Assembly: GCA_963969495.1 (NCBI GenBank)
Contig: OZ018323.1
Location: forward strand, 75,850,920-75,914,919
DNA from: Ceratothoa steindachneri
Lineage: Eukaryota > Arthropoda > Malacostraca > Isopoda > Cymothoidae
Reading direction: 5' to 3'
DNA length: 64,000 bases
In this document: in pieces, positions 11,251 to 23,441 of the stretch
How positions within the stretch are numbered: position 1 is the first letter of the stretch
Layout: every line of letters starts with the position of its first letter
The notes under the pieces: generated by a model
Seen by the model: only the letters and a program-made list of their open reading frames with translations
Told to the model about the DNA's origin: nothing
Databases searched by the model: none
Position numbers and translations under genes: made by a program

Positions 11251-11684
11251 GTGTTTGTGGCCTAATGATGTTAATATCAATACTTTTCTTGAAAAAATCA
11301 ACACGTTAGGTCCCTCAATTAAATTTACTTTAGAAAATGAAAAAGATAACACCATCCCTTTTTTAAATATTTTGATCCACCGAACAGACCAAGGTTTCAA
11401 ATATGAAATTTATAGAAAACCGACAGCCCAATATTGACTCATACATCCATTTCTATTCCGATCACTATATGAGTATGAAAACAAGTGTTTTCTCTTCCAT
11501 GTTTCTCCGTGCCCTGAGAATTGTTTCACCCGAATATTTGGAAAAAGAGGTGGATAGGATATATAATATAGGTTTAAATTTGTATTACCCTTTCTACGTA
11601 CTTAAAAATTGTTATAATTCTGCTAAGCGTTCATTTTATCAACCTAATCGTAACATCCCTATATTTCATGCCAAAATGCATTAG
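11251..11684 (+). pseudogene. PLE post-RT linker
   Basis: Two overlapping frames (to 11437 and from 11403) together carry the thumb/linker region: GPSIKFTLENEKDNTIPFLN, YEIYRKPTAQY, then SDHYMSMKTSVFSSMFLRAL. The frame change is at about 11405-11435. The homologous stretch of the fragment at 9630-10080 supports the alignment. Confidence 0.7.
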
Positions 11685-11689
11685 TTTTA

Positions 11690-12160
11690 CCTTTTAACCT
11701 AAGTTTCATTAAATTACCTCATTTACTAAAACCTTTGAACATAAATGTTATTTTTAAATATGAAAACACAATCCATCGCCTTCTCGTAAAAAATCACCTC
11801 CTAAACCAGGCATTGTATATTCTATTGGTTGCAATAATTGTGAAAAATGCTATTATGGACAGACAGGTCAAGAATTGAATGTTAGAGTTAAACAGCACCA
11901 AACTAATGTTCGTAATTTTGTCAACAATCTGCATTATTTTTACATATCTATAGTCAGGATCATACTATTAATTGGAATAGTGCTAAACCTATTATTAAAT
12001 GTACAAACTACATTTCAAGAAATATTTTGGAGTGTATCTCTATTAATACTTTCCCAAATTTTAATATTAGCCCTGGATTGTTTAGCCTAGATCCTATCAT
12101 ATCTAATTATATTAAATCACAAATTAAAGTGTTTAAAGAATTTGTACCCCCTAGTTAGGG
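11690..12160 (+). pseudogene. PLE GIY-YIG endonuclease and C-terminus
   Basis: In one frame near 11800 the sequence reads KPGIVYSIGCNNCEKCYYGQ followed by TGQELNVRVKQH. This is the GIY-YIG nuclease pattern: GI-Y in strand one, a Cys-x2-Cys pair typical of PLEs, YYGQTG in strand two, and a downstream Arg/His helix. Further on, HTINWNSAKPII and INTFPNFNISPGLFSLDP match the C-terminal PLE block. Several frameshifts interrupt it. The domain nicks DNA to prime reverse transcription in functional family members. Confidence 0.75.
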
Positions 12161-12229
12161 TTTTGATGCAGGTAGCCGTTTTAACCCCCCACTCCTTACT
12201 ATTTAAGACATTGTCTGTCCTGATCTACG

Positions 12230-12285
12230 TTATTTAATGAAGAGGTCTTTTATGTAGAATAAAGACGAAAGCGCTAGGAATCGTT
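12230..12285 (+). other. hammerhead-ribozyme-like remnant in PLE 3' tail
   Basis: ATGAAGA (12237-12243) is followed by GTCTTT...AAAGAC, which can pair as a 6-bp stem, and then GAAAGCGC (from 12267). This resembles the hammerhead core CUGANGA - helix II - GAAA - helix III, with C3 changed to A and one extra G before helix II. PLEs are known to carry hammerhead motifs. Helices I and III are not convincingly formed, so this is a remnant at best. Confidence 0.3.
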
Positions 12286-12312
12286 TTTCCATTTTCTTTA
12301 TGGGTGTTATTT

Positions 12313-13451
<1,139 letters not shown>

Positions 13452-13885
13452 TTACGTTAATCTAACGAAATTTGAAAGCCTTATATTGTTTTACATTCTC
13501 TTTCGAATGATATAATTGCAAAAGTCTTCCTAAGGTTAGCCCGGGAAGTATTTTATTTTGGCAATAACATCATAACTATTCGGCCGATTCTAACGAAATT
13601 CGAAACTCTTAGGGTTGTTTTACATTTTCTTTCAAACGATATAATTTCCAAAGTCCTCCCAGGGATAGCCTGGGAATTATTTTGTTTTAGCAAAAACATC
13701 ATAACTATTCGGCCGATTCTAACGAAATTTTAAAATCCTCATGTTGTTTTACATTTTCTTTCGAGTGATAGAATTGTCAAAGTCTTCCTAAGGTTAGTCC
13801 TGGAATTATTAAAAGTTTTGAAGGTCGTGAGGTTATAAATCAGAATAAGTGAGAGCACGCGACTCTTTGGTCAGCAGACCTTGTT
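13452..13885 (+). mobile_element. 127-bp-unit element, copy 1 (Helentron-like, left-truncated)
   Basis: Three tandem units of about 127 bp, each containing TTCTAACGAAATT, TTGTTTTACATT, TTTCGAATGATATAATTG-like text and AAGTC(T/C)TCC...AGGTTAG. They are followed by the conserved right arm: ATAAATCAGAATAAGTGAGA, then GCACGCGACT, then the small hairpin GGTCAGCAGACC and TTGTT. The left arm seen in other copies is missing. No transposase is encoded; classification as a non-autonomous Helitron/Helentron-type element is inference from the structure. Confidence 0.7.
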
Positions 13886-14703
13886 ATATCTAGCGTCCAA
13901 CTTTCACAGCCGTTTATTAGAACAGGTCAAAGACACATTTCGTATTTTAAGTAAAGTGACAATTTGCATCGGGGGATGTTCCCTCTTTCAATTATCGGAA
14001 TCGACCGACTGTCCTAAGTAAAGGTGTTCTACTTGCTCTATAATTTGATCATCAACTCTAATAGATCCATATTTTGCCAAACAATGCTAATTTCTAGGCC
14101 CAAAGCGAAACTGGCTTGTTATAATTCTGTAATATTTAGCTATAATATTTCTGTACTTTCAACAATACTACCTAAAACCACTGATACTATTACTACTAGG
14201 TTACATTATATGCCTTTCGCTCGTGAACCAGATCTTTCATCCTGAAGAACTACTCACAACATAATGTAATTTACATTAAGTTTAGAATAAAAATCGTTTA
14301 AATACCCAAAACCACCAAGGGTTTTGCCTTCTTGAAGCAGTATGTATTATAGAAAGCATTGCGTTATTTAACACCAACCAGTGATCCTAAAACCTATCCT
14401 TACCACGGCTATCTGTATATGATTGCGTCCCTTCAGGGTGGGGCGGTTAATTGGTTGCCTAACTTAAATATAAAATAAAATAACACAGGTAGTTCATTTA
14501 TACAGATATATTTACCAATATTAAAGACTTGACGGATTGTACTAATCATTCTACTCAAAGAAATTGCCGTCTGACTCAACCACGACCTCCAGGCGGCGTG
14601 CGGAGCTGCTGAAGGGATTCTCGACGGTTCCCCTCTTTAACTGGGGGAAAACTGTGTTGATCGTGGACATAAGCTCCATCTTTGTGGGACACGAGGTCGG
14701 GTT

Positions 14704-14704
<1 letters not shown>
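13886..14704. other. unassigned sequence
   Basis: No gene family recognised. The open frame at 14564-14836 runs through the following (CT)n and looks accidental. Confidence 0.35.

Positions 14705-14738
<34 letters not shown>
14705..14738. repeat. (CT)n microsatellite
   Basis: About 34 bp of CT on the plus strand. It produces Arg-Glu and Ser-Leu runs in neighbouring frames. Confidence 0.95.
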
Positions 14739-14740
<2 letters not shown>

Positions 14741-15240
14741 ATCAAGTACTTCCCACAAATAATATTCAAGGGAGGTGGAATCTGGGAAATTGAGATGGCA
14801 GAAGTTCGAAGTGATGTGTTGAAAGAAATGGTCTGAGACTTAAGACAGGGTGCTCCTGCTTATGTGGGAATAGGGCAAAGTTATACAGTTGTTTTTAAGA
14901 TTTAAGATGATTCAATATACCACTTAATTCAGAATAAAATTAGAGATTGTTTAATCCACTCTTTGGCCTGAATTTACTGAAATCGATTATAGATCTAATG
15001 CAGTCGATAGCAATTTCAAATCAGCAGGGAGTGACGGACAGGATTCTCATATAGTGTCTAAAAGTAACTAATAAACTAAAAGGATTTTTCCAACCGCATC
15101 TTTTAGTGCCTACTTAAATTAATTTAATCTCATTAATAGTCGATTAAGTCATATCTTTTTTTAATAAAGATAAGAAACCTATGAGGATTCACTTTTGAAT
15201 GTCTCTTCAATTCTCTACGGTGAATACCTTCGTCGGGCAA
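14739..15240. other. unassigned sequence
   Basis: Nothing recognised before the minisatellite that begins near 15241. Confidence 0.35.
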
Positions 15241-16972
15241 AAGTGGTGAATGTAATTTGCTTTATCCACCAGAAAATGTAAATTAACAGAAATAACCAGA
15301 AAAAATGAATGATCAGGAAAGTTGAATTGTTAGAAAAGGAGAATGGCCAGAACAAATTAATGACAATTTGATATGAATGGCCAGAACAAATGAATGACAA
15401 TTTGATATGAATGGCCAGAACAAATGAATGACAATTTGATATGAATGGCCAGAAAGATGTATGACTAGAAAAGATGAACGATCTTAAAATGTGAATGACT
15501 AGAAAAGGTGAATGGCTAGAAAGATGTATGACTAGAAAAGATGAACGATCTTAAAATGTGAATGACCAGAAAAAATGAATGGTCAGAACAAGTGAATGAC
15601 CAGAAGATGTCAAAGACCAGAAAATGTGAAAGACCAGAAAAGGGGAATGAAAGAAAAGGTAAATGACAAAAAAGTTAAATGACCAGACAAGGTGAATAAC
15701 CATAAGAGATGAATTACCACATAAAGTAAGTGGGCAGAAAAGGTGAATTACCAGAAAAAGTGAATGATAAGAAATATGAAAGACAGAAAAAAAGATTGAC
15801 CAGATAATCTTAATTACTAATAAAGGTAAATGACCAGAAAAGGTGAATTACCAGAAAATGTTAATGACGAGATAAAGGTGAATGGCAAGACAAGGTGAAT
15901 GAAAAGAAAGGGTGAATAAATAAAAGAGGTGAATGGCAAGAAAAGTGAATTCGCCAGAAATGGTGAATTAGCAGAAAGCTGAATGGCAGAAGATGAATAT
16001 CAAGAAAATATGAGTAACCAGAAAAGGTAAGTGACTAGACAAGGTGGAAGACCAGAGAGGGTGAATTACAAGAAAAGGTGAATGAACAGAAAATATAAGT
16101 GAATGACAAGAAAAAGTGCATGGCCAGAATAAGTGAATGACCATGAATATAAATGACCAGAAAAGGTGGAGGACCAGAAAAAGTGTTTGAAGAGAAAAGA
16201 TGAATGACTAGAAAAGGAGCATGGTTAGAATTATGGAATGACCATAGAAAGTGAATGACGAGAAGATGTCAAAGACCAGAAGAGGTGAAAGACTAAAGAA
16301 TGTGAATGAGAAAAAAAGGTGAAAGACATGAAAATGTAAAGGACCAGAAAATATGAATAAGCATAAAATGTGAATGGCGACAAAATTTAAATGAATCGAA
16401 AAGGTGAATAACCATAAAAAGTGAATGAGCAGAAATAGTGATTTAACAGCAGAAAAAGTGAATGCTAAAAAAATGTGCTCGACCATAAAAAGTTAATTAC
16501 TATAAAAGGAAAATTGCCAGATAAGAGAAATTACCATGAAAAGTGAATGATCAAACAATCTGAATCACCAGAAAGGTCAAAGACCAGAGGAGGTGAATAA
16601 CCAAAAAATTTGAATTACAGGAACAGATGAATGACCATAAAATGTTAGCTACCAGAAAAGTTAGAGGACCAGAAAAGTTAATCACCATAAAATGTTAATG
16701 AAGAGATAAAAGTAAATGGCAAGATAAGGTGAATGCCAAGAAAGGGTGAATGAACAAAAGATGTGAATTGCCAGAAAAAGTAAATCGCTAGAAACGATGA
16801 ATTAGCAAAAAGGTGAATTTGCAGCAAGCTGAATTAGCATAAAAGCTGAATGCCCATGAATGTGAATGGCCAGAACACAGAAAGATGAATGACGAGAAAA
16901 GGTGAATGATCAGAAAATGTAAGTTACCAGACAAGGTGAATAACCAAAGAAAGTGAATGACAAGAAAAGGTA
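15241..16972 (+). repeat. 17-bp minisatellite, first block
   Basis: Diverged tandem array with consensus GAATGACCAGAAAAGGT. Units range from about 14 to 19 bp; many differ by GGCCAG, TACCAG, CAAG, CATAA or AATGTG variants. Near the left edge some units have been re-amplified as larger ones (see 15344-15447 and 15448-15575). The reverse strand reads as hydrophobic Phe/His/Ser-rich open frames (for example 16208-16486), which are repeat artefacts. A LINE 3' end interrupts the array at 16973-17752 and it then resumes. Confidence 0.92.
15344..15447 (+). repeat. 34-bp higher-order repeat, three near-identical units
   Basis: GAATGGCCAGAACAAATGAA followed by TGACAATTTGATAT occurs three times in tandem (the first with one A-to-T change), with a partial fourth. 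Each is made of two basic minisatellite units. The next ~130 bases contain a second higher-order unit of about 63 bp present twice (ATGTATGACTAGAAAAGATG ... ATCTTAAAATGTGAATGAC). The near-identity of these units against the diverged background shows recent local expansion. Confidence 0.85.
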
Positions 16973-17752
16973 ACAAGGAGTAACAAGGTAAATAAGTACC
17001 CTAGAAGACCTTACGGTCCATTCAATGAGGATACCTTTGTACTAGCTGTCGAGCGTGCACATTCCCGCTCAATTGCCTTACGTCTTCCCTAAACGGCCAC
17101 TTTTCAAGAGTTGTCTAGTCTTGTCTTGAACTGGACAACAGAATTTCTGTTGACAACCTCCATCGGAAGTGCCTTTCAGCTACTGCAGATACAGTACGTA
17201 AAAAATTTCCCACACAGATCGCGATTGTAACGCTTCAGCTCAAGTTTGAAGCCGTGATTTCTTGTTCTGCTCTCATTAAGGATGAAAATATCCCTGTAGT
17301 CAACATTGTCGAACCCTCGAAGTATTTTGAAAACTTCGATTAGCTGACCACGCAGTCTACGGGTTTCCAGCGAGAACATATCTAACTCCCTTAGTCTATC
17401 CTCATAACTTTTATGTTGGATAGAGGGAATCAGTTTGGTTGCCCTGGCTTGCACGCGCTCCAATCTCGCGATGTCCTTTCGAAACGAAGGACTCCAAAAT
17501 TGTACGGCATACTCCAGGTGCGGTCAGACGAGGGAGTTGTACAGACACAGTACTATCTCCTTGTTCCGATATCCAAACTGTTTCTTTATATACCCTAACA
17601 TCCTTTGGGCTTTCTTCTCCACTTCAATACACTGTTTCGAGAACTTGAGGTCTCTGGTGATAGTTACACCCGAGTCCTTCTCAGTGTGATTGGGGATTTC
17701 GGTGGCCGATATGCATCACTTTGCATTTGCTCACGTTGAAAGGCATTGCCAC
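16973..17752 (-). mobile_element. LINE 3' end (CR1/L2-like), 5'-truncated, inside the minisatellite
   Basis: Minus-strand copy of the same LINE 3' region found on the plus strand at 60898-61575. It begins (5' side) with a frame reading MPFNVSKCKVMHIGHRNPQ at about 17745 and ends (3' side) with a repeat of CTTGTTACTC at about 16973. The minisatellite units on both sides (CAAGAAAAGGTAACA and GATAAGAAAAGGTA) are so alike that any target-site duplication cannot be told from the array itself. Confidence 0.85.
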
Positions 17753-17755
17753 ACG
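17176..17755 (-). pseudogene. LINE RT C-terminal domain
   Basis: Encodes the region after the RT palm of a CR1/L2-like ORF2: ERVQARATKLIPSIQHKSYE, then RLRELDMFSLETRRLRGQLI, then EVFKILRGFDNVDY, and a Cys/Lys-rich tail. It differs from the 60942-61472 copy at roughly one residue in ten over the aligned stretch. One to three frameshifts lie between 17463 and 17755. No catalytic domain is retained. Confidence 0.8.
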
Positions 17756-18945
17756 TAAATGATAAGAAAAGGTACAAGACCAGAACACGTGAATAACCAT
17801 AAAAAGTGAGTGATCATAATAAATGAATGACCATGAATATAAATAACCAGAAAAGTTTAATGACGAGAAAAGGTGAATGGACTGAAAATGTGAATAACCA
17901 TAAAAGGGAATGAAAGAAAATAGTAAATTAACAACATAAGTGATGACCAGAAAAATGAATGATGAAAAATGTGCATGACCAGAAAAGGGAATTACCAGAA
18001 AAAGTTAATTACTATAAAATGATAGTTGCCAGAATAGAGGAATGATCATAAAAATGAATGACCAGAAAGGTCAAAGACCAGAAAAGGTTCATAACCAGAA
18101 AATCTCAATTGCAGGTTAGGTGAATGAACATAAAATGTGAATTACTAGAAAAGTTAAAGGACCAGAAAGCTTAATTACCATAAAATGTTAATGAGGAGAT
18201 AAAAGTGTATGGCCAGACAAGATGAATGACAAGAAAAGGTGAATGAACTGAAATTGGAATGACCATAAAGGTGAATACTAAGAAAATGGGAGTGAACAGA
18301 AAAGGTGAATGATAAGAAAATGTGACCGAACAGAAAATGAGAATTACCAGAAAATACGAATTGCCAGAAAGTGTGAATTATCTAGAAAATGTAAATGATA
18401 AGAAAATGTCAATGACCAGAAAAGTGAATGGACAGAAAAGGTGAATAACCATAAAAAGTGAATGAGCAGAAATGGGAATTACTAGAAAAGGTAAATTATC
18501 AGAACAAGTGAATGGCCAGAAAGGGTGGATGGCAAGAAGTTAATTACCATATAATGTGAAAGGCCAGAAAATGTGAATAGCACAATAGGTGAATGACCAG
18601 AAATGGTGAATTTACCGAAAATGTGAATTATTAAAAAGTAAATGACTAGAATGAGTGAATTACCAGGAAAGGTGAATGACTAGAAAAAGGCAATTACCAG
18701 AACAGATGAAAATATAGAAAATATGAATAATCAGAATGGGATAATGACAAGAAAAGGTGAATTAACTAAAAAAAGTGTCTTATTAGAAGAAGTGAACAAC
18801 CAGAAACTTTTACGTACCAGTAAAGGTGAATGACTATTAAATGATAATGAAAATAGAAGGCGAATTACCGGAAAAGGTGATTAACCAAAAAAGGTAAAAC
18901 CAGAAAAAAAAGTCGTATAAACGACATGACTAGAAATTACCAGAG
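17753..18945 (+). repeat. 17-bp minisatellite, second block
   Basis: Same unit family as 15241-16972 (GAATGACCAGAAAAGGT with variants), resuming right after the LINE insertion. Together the two blocks make nearly 3 kb, once continuous. Units become more degenerate toward 18900. Confidence 0.92.
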
Positions 18946-20148
18946 TAGACGAATTGAGGACGTCAAAAATTAAAATGAGACACGATTAATGATGTCTCGA
19001 AATAATGAAATAGTGGAACAAAAAGAGTAATGGCATAGACGTGAAGTTGAAATTAAGGTATATTCGTGGTGTGTTATCTTGAAATAACGGGATTCACTTG
19101 AAAGTATCCAGTCATGGATCAAACCCATAGGTGGTGTGAGATTGCTAACCCATCTTCAAATGAATCTCTAAACGTTACCTCTTTGTTCCTTTACACTGAT
19201 TTATGTTCACCTAAAGGAGTCTTATGATGAATTTGAATCCGTAATCTACTCTCCTATTTTGTATTTCAAATGTTCTTTCCGTTTTGGAACTTAGAATATA
19301 AAAGGATTAACAACATAAGCCTCACTCGTTTTACGGGTTTTCCATCTCAATTCTTTTTTTCTCTGTAATGGCAGCCAGACATCAACAGTTCTGGCATTGT
19401 CACATCAGTCTTGGTAGAGTGAGTAGCTGTCCCACAGTTGCTCCTGAATACCAATCTCTAACTCACCCTTTTCAGTGACTAAGTAGGACTGTGCACGTGA
19501 AGGGTTTTTGTTTTGTTGGTTTGCAATTGGAGGAGAGACCAGTTTTTTATGATTTCCCTCAGGGCTGTCAGTAGTGGTCTATCGTTGCTGTGTCACAGTT
19601 TGTTGTTGGTGTGTTGCCTGTCAATGATATCAGCCGGGTGCTTATTTTAGATCGTGAACTTATGGTTGTTAAGTTGATTTTGCCCTTCAAGGTTTTTTGG
19701 TTTAGCTGTCTTTCATATTATGTGCATTTTGCTGAGAAGATCCTGTGAGAAGAAGTGAGTCAAAAAAGATTCATTTATTTGTATTTAACTACATCCTCTC
19801 AGATTTTCATTCTTTCGTGACTGAGGAATTTCCGTGGTTGATAACAAACATCTTCCTTTCAACCTCGAGAATTAAAAGTTATGCTGAGTAAATTTTCATA
19901 AAATGGTTTTTCTGATTTATTTGCAAAATCTTCCTGTTTTAGAAATAAATATGATTTCCATTTGATTAACTTTATGAGCTATGTATTCGTATAGGCGGGC
20001 AGAGTTCATTATCAAAGCCTGATCATCTGTATAAATTACCATCTAAAAGGACCAGGAACACCTGTATTTCTTTCACAACTTCCTTTCATAAGTTTTCCAG
20101 AGACAACCAAATGCTTTCAAAATTAGTGTAGGATAACCTACAAGTATA
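18946..20148. other. unassigned sequence
   Basis: No gene or repeat family recognised; several T-rich and GTT-rich stretches around 19500-19720. Confidence 0.35.
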
Positions 20149-20150
20149 TA

Positions 20151-20366
20151 CAGGTTGGCCCATAAGTCCCTACCCATCTATATATATATATAATTTTATC
20201 CAGGGTGTCACCAGTATATATTGTTAGGCTCACAATACGCTCTTCAAGTGTAAATGGACTTTCATCTGCCATATTTTCTCGTAAAAAGAAAACAAAAAAT
20301 GAATACATGAATAACCAACTGGAACATAATAATATATGGATGGGTAGGGACTTTCAGGCCACCCTG
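20151..20366. mobile_element. mariner-type MITE, 216 bp
   Basis: Ends are terminal inverted repeats: left CAGGTTGGCCCATAAGTCCC, right (reverse complement) CAGGGTGGCCTGAAAGTCCC, continuing TACCCATC(T/C)ATATA on both. A TA dinucleotide flanks each end (20149-20150 and 20367-20368), as expected of Tc1/mariner insertion. The interior is too short for transposase, so it is non-autonomous. Confidence 0.85.
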
Positions 20367-20368
20367 TA

Positions 20369-23300
20369 GGTACTATGAATTAGTAAAAGTTATGTAAATT
20401 GGGAAGAATAAAACGAAACTTAAGAGCATATAAGCAATTTACTAGAAAATTACTGTACGTTACCAATATCCATTTTGGAAACCATTGTATTTCTTGGGTA
20501 AAAGGTATGGAAGATGTTGTGATAAAAATACAGACGTTTTGATCTCTTTCTCTCACGCAAAATGGATTACTTAACCCTTCGTGAATAATCTTGTGAATAT
20601 AAGACTGGCTGTATGTTGTGAAGTGGATTTATTGCATTGCAGGGTGGGACTAACAAAAATTCTTGAATTCTGCCTATGGCATGTTGGGAGGTGTCATCAT
20701 CAAAGGAATATTGTGCCCTCACGGCCTAAATGTATGCAGGAAGTTCTGTGGCTGTCTTCCACATAGCTTCATTATCCTTACTTAACCGCTTCCTTTACAT
20801 ATTTCTCTTTTCATGCCCGCTACGCGATACGGCCTCGTTGATATTCCGCATTAAATTCGCTGAAAAAAATTCCTACCGACGAAAGGACAAGGGATTGGTT
20901 TCGTTCACTTCCTGAACCCAGCAATGGTAGTCCATTCCTGGTGGGCTTTGCTCGAGCTAATTCTGTGACGCAATACTTAGTGCTCTCGGAGGTGTGTAGC
21001 GTTCCGCCACTGGTTTGCGGTGAGCGCCACCATCAAAAAATGCCGAAACAGTCTTCCTACCCCTTGGGCGCAATGGAGCTGCAAATGCAGATTGCCGTGT
21101 GCTGTTTCACAGCTCTTAAATGTAATTGAAATTAGAAATACGAGGCAGCATTCGCGGAAGCAGAGTCCTTTCCCCTAGATATGGTTCTAAATGGTGGGAA
21201 ATATAACCTTTAAAATAAAAATAATACAACTATAAAAAATAAAGTTGAAACTAAAAGGATATCTCTGAATGGGTTGTACTGCAATGGTAGATGGAGGATC
21301 ATTCGTGAATTCCCTGCAAACGTGCTCTAGAAAGGGCGCGAGACTGAGCATTCACTCGCCAGTAAAAGGATTTGAACTGATGATCTACGAAAGCATTTTT
21401 TTATACTTCTCAAGGACAATGAATTTCCGGAAGTTAGAAATGGACGACATAAAGCAGAAAGGACCTCAATTATTTTCATAATGAAGAGCAGCAGCAATCA
21501 TAGTAGCAAGCTTTAAGTCGTTATCGTCGCAGCGCTGATGCAATAGAGGTACTTCTTTAACTTGGTTAGTAGGCGACAAGGAAGTGAAAACACCTTCCAA
21601 CGTGTTTTTAGGATTAGAGCATTAAGTAGTTAGAGAGTATAAACCCCCACAAATTAGTGTGGCAGTGATTTTATTATCGGAAAATAGAAAGGTTGTGCAA
21701 ATGAAAATGCAGCTAATAGTTGTGATTAAACTGTAAGGATTTTAAGCGAAACTGAAAGTTAATAATTTACAATTTCTTTTCAGGGTAAACAAAAGGAAAA
21801 CACCTTAAAAAGACAGCATCGCATAAATACTCCCTATATAGGGAATTTGTGAACGGATTTGTAAAAGGGTTTCTGGTGAAATATATAAAGGAGCACTAAT
21901 CAGAACAGAAATCTGTTGGCGAAAATGGACCCCAAACACCAAAATTCATGTAGCTACCTTTTAATATATGAAGATTAATTGATACTCTTTCTCCTTCATA
22001 TTTTTTATATTATCTCAGTATCCTGTAATTGCTAATAGGAAGGTCCATCTGAAAGCAACTATTAATAAAGAGCTAAGATTTTTTTCATCTCTTTATTGCT
22101 GAAGATTTATGAGGGTCGAATGATAGAGTGTAGTTCATTCGAGTTCTAACAATTGTAATGGCAAATTAAATGACTGGAATTTGAGAAGTCATATTTCCAT
22201 GGTAATTAGTTGTTTCTCGCAGAGTTAAGGTGAAATATTATTTCTTCCATTGACAAAATGAACAAACACTTATGTACATAAATTGTACCACTTTTAATTT
22301 ATAGTGTTATTTAGTCATATTCTAAGAATTTGAGATGATTTATATCTACATATTGGTAGATAAAAAATTTAAATGATGTTCAAGGTAAGGATGTATAATT
22401 TATTTAGATAGAACAGGATATTGGCATATAATTTATAATGATTTATCCGAGGGAGCCAGCTAAATGACTTGGATGAGAATATAAATATTAAGGAAGGCAC
22501 ATCATGCTTTAATGAAGCCATTTCTCGGAAATCAGACGATTAAACGAAGCGCTGACGTATTAAAAAAAAATCGGGCCTTTTCTGCTTCCGTCTTTTCCTG
22601 CACAAAACACTTGCACTGGCGTGAAAATATATTGGTGTTAACATGAAAAGGTAATGTAATGATCACACACCAAAGCGTCGGATAACTAGACAATTTTCAC
22701 AAAGCCATCGCCATGACGAGCATCTTATTTACTGACACGACACAAGGACAGAGATCTCCTTTATCACACAATGACTTTTCTCCGACAATCTCAACTCGTT
22801 AATTTTCTGTCGTGTCTCAACTTTCATGGCGTCGACACCTCGGCGAGAAGCTCTCTCACATGCCTGATAAACTCACCACCACTCTCTTCTCAACCCAAAA
22901 ATGCATTATGTCCCCAAAACAGGAGATTTAGAAATTTAGGTAGTAGAAAATTATTCTTTGGTGAAATTATCTAAAATTTTCGTAACGTTAAAAATATTTT
23001 ATATTTAGCAATGTAGATTTGAGTATGTGTGTAATATTTTATTTAATATTTATAGGATTACGTTGAACTCATGAAACCTCTTTAGTTATAAGTGAACATT
23101 AATCTTCCTGCATTACCCTGTTATATAAAACAAAATATAGATAATTACACCCAAATGGTATCTCGATTTACCTAAATTTCAATGTTGTCTGTTAGACCTA
23201 CAATGCCAACGCTAAATTACGTCACATTTTTACTCTACATCTTTATTCCCTTGCTCACTGAAAAAGAGAAATTAGTATCAGGGAGAAACAACATTTAACC

Positions 23301-23439
23301 TAATCTCAAGCACGATAAATACCTATCGTGGAGGCAGGATAAAATCTCATCTAAGGCCTCCATATAGTTACTGATAAGGTAGGCTATCCTGGACAGATGT
23401 TTCAGATAAAGTCTATAATAGAATTATCTTCTAACCTTG
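20369..23439. other. unassigned sequence
   Basis: About 3 kb without a recognised gene. Short open frames (20581-21481, 22771-22974) show no conserved domain. This stretch lies downstream of the minus-strand Gypsy integrase, where an RT would be expected in an integrase-first gene order; none was seen by eye. Confidence 0.35.
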
Positions 23440-23441
23440 AG

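Noticed and set aside
15344..15447. Regular repeats considered as a CRISPR array
   Set aside because: No unique spacers; the repeats are contiguous minisatellite units and the sequence is clearly eukaryotic.
16208..16486. Hydrophobic 92-codon minus-strand frame resembling a membrane protein (also 16788-16976)
   Set aside because: Reverse-strand reading of the 17-bp minisatellite.
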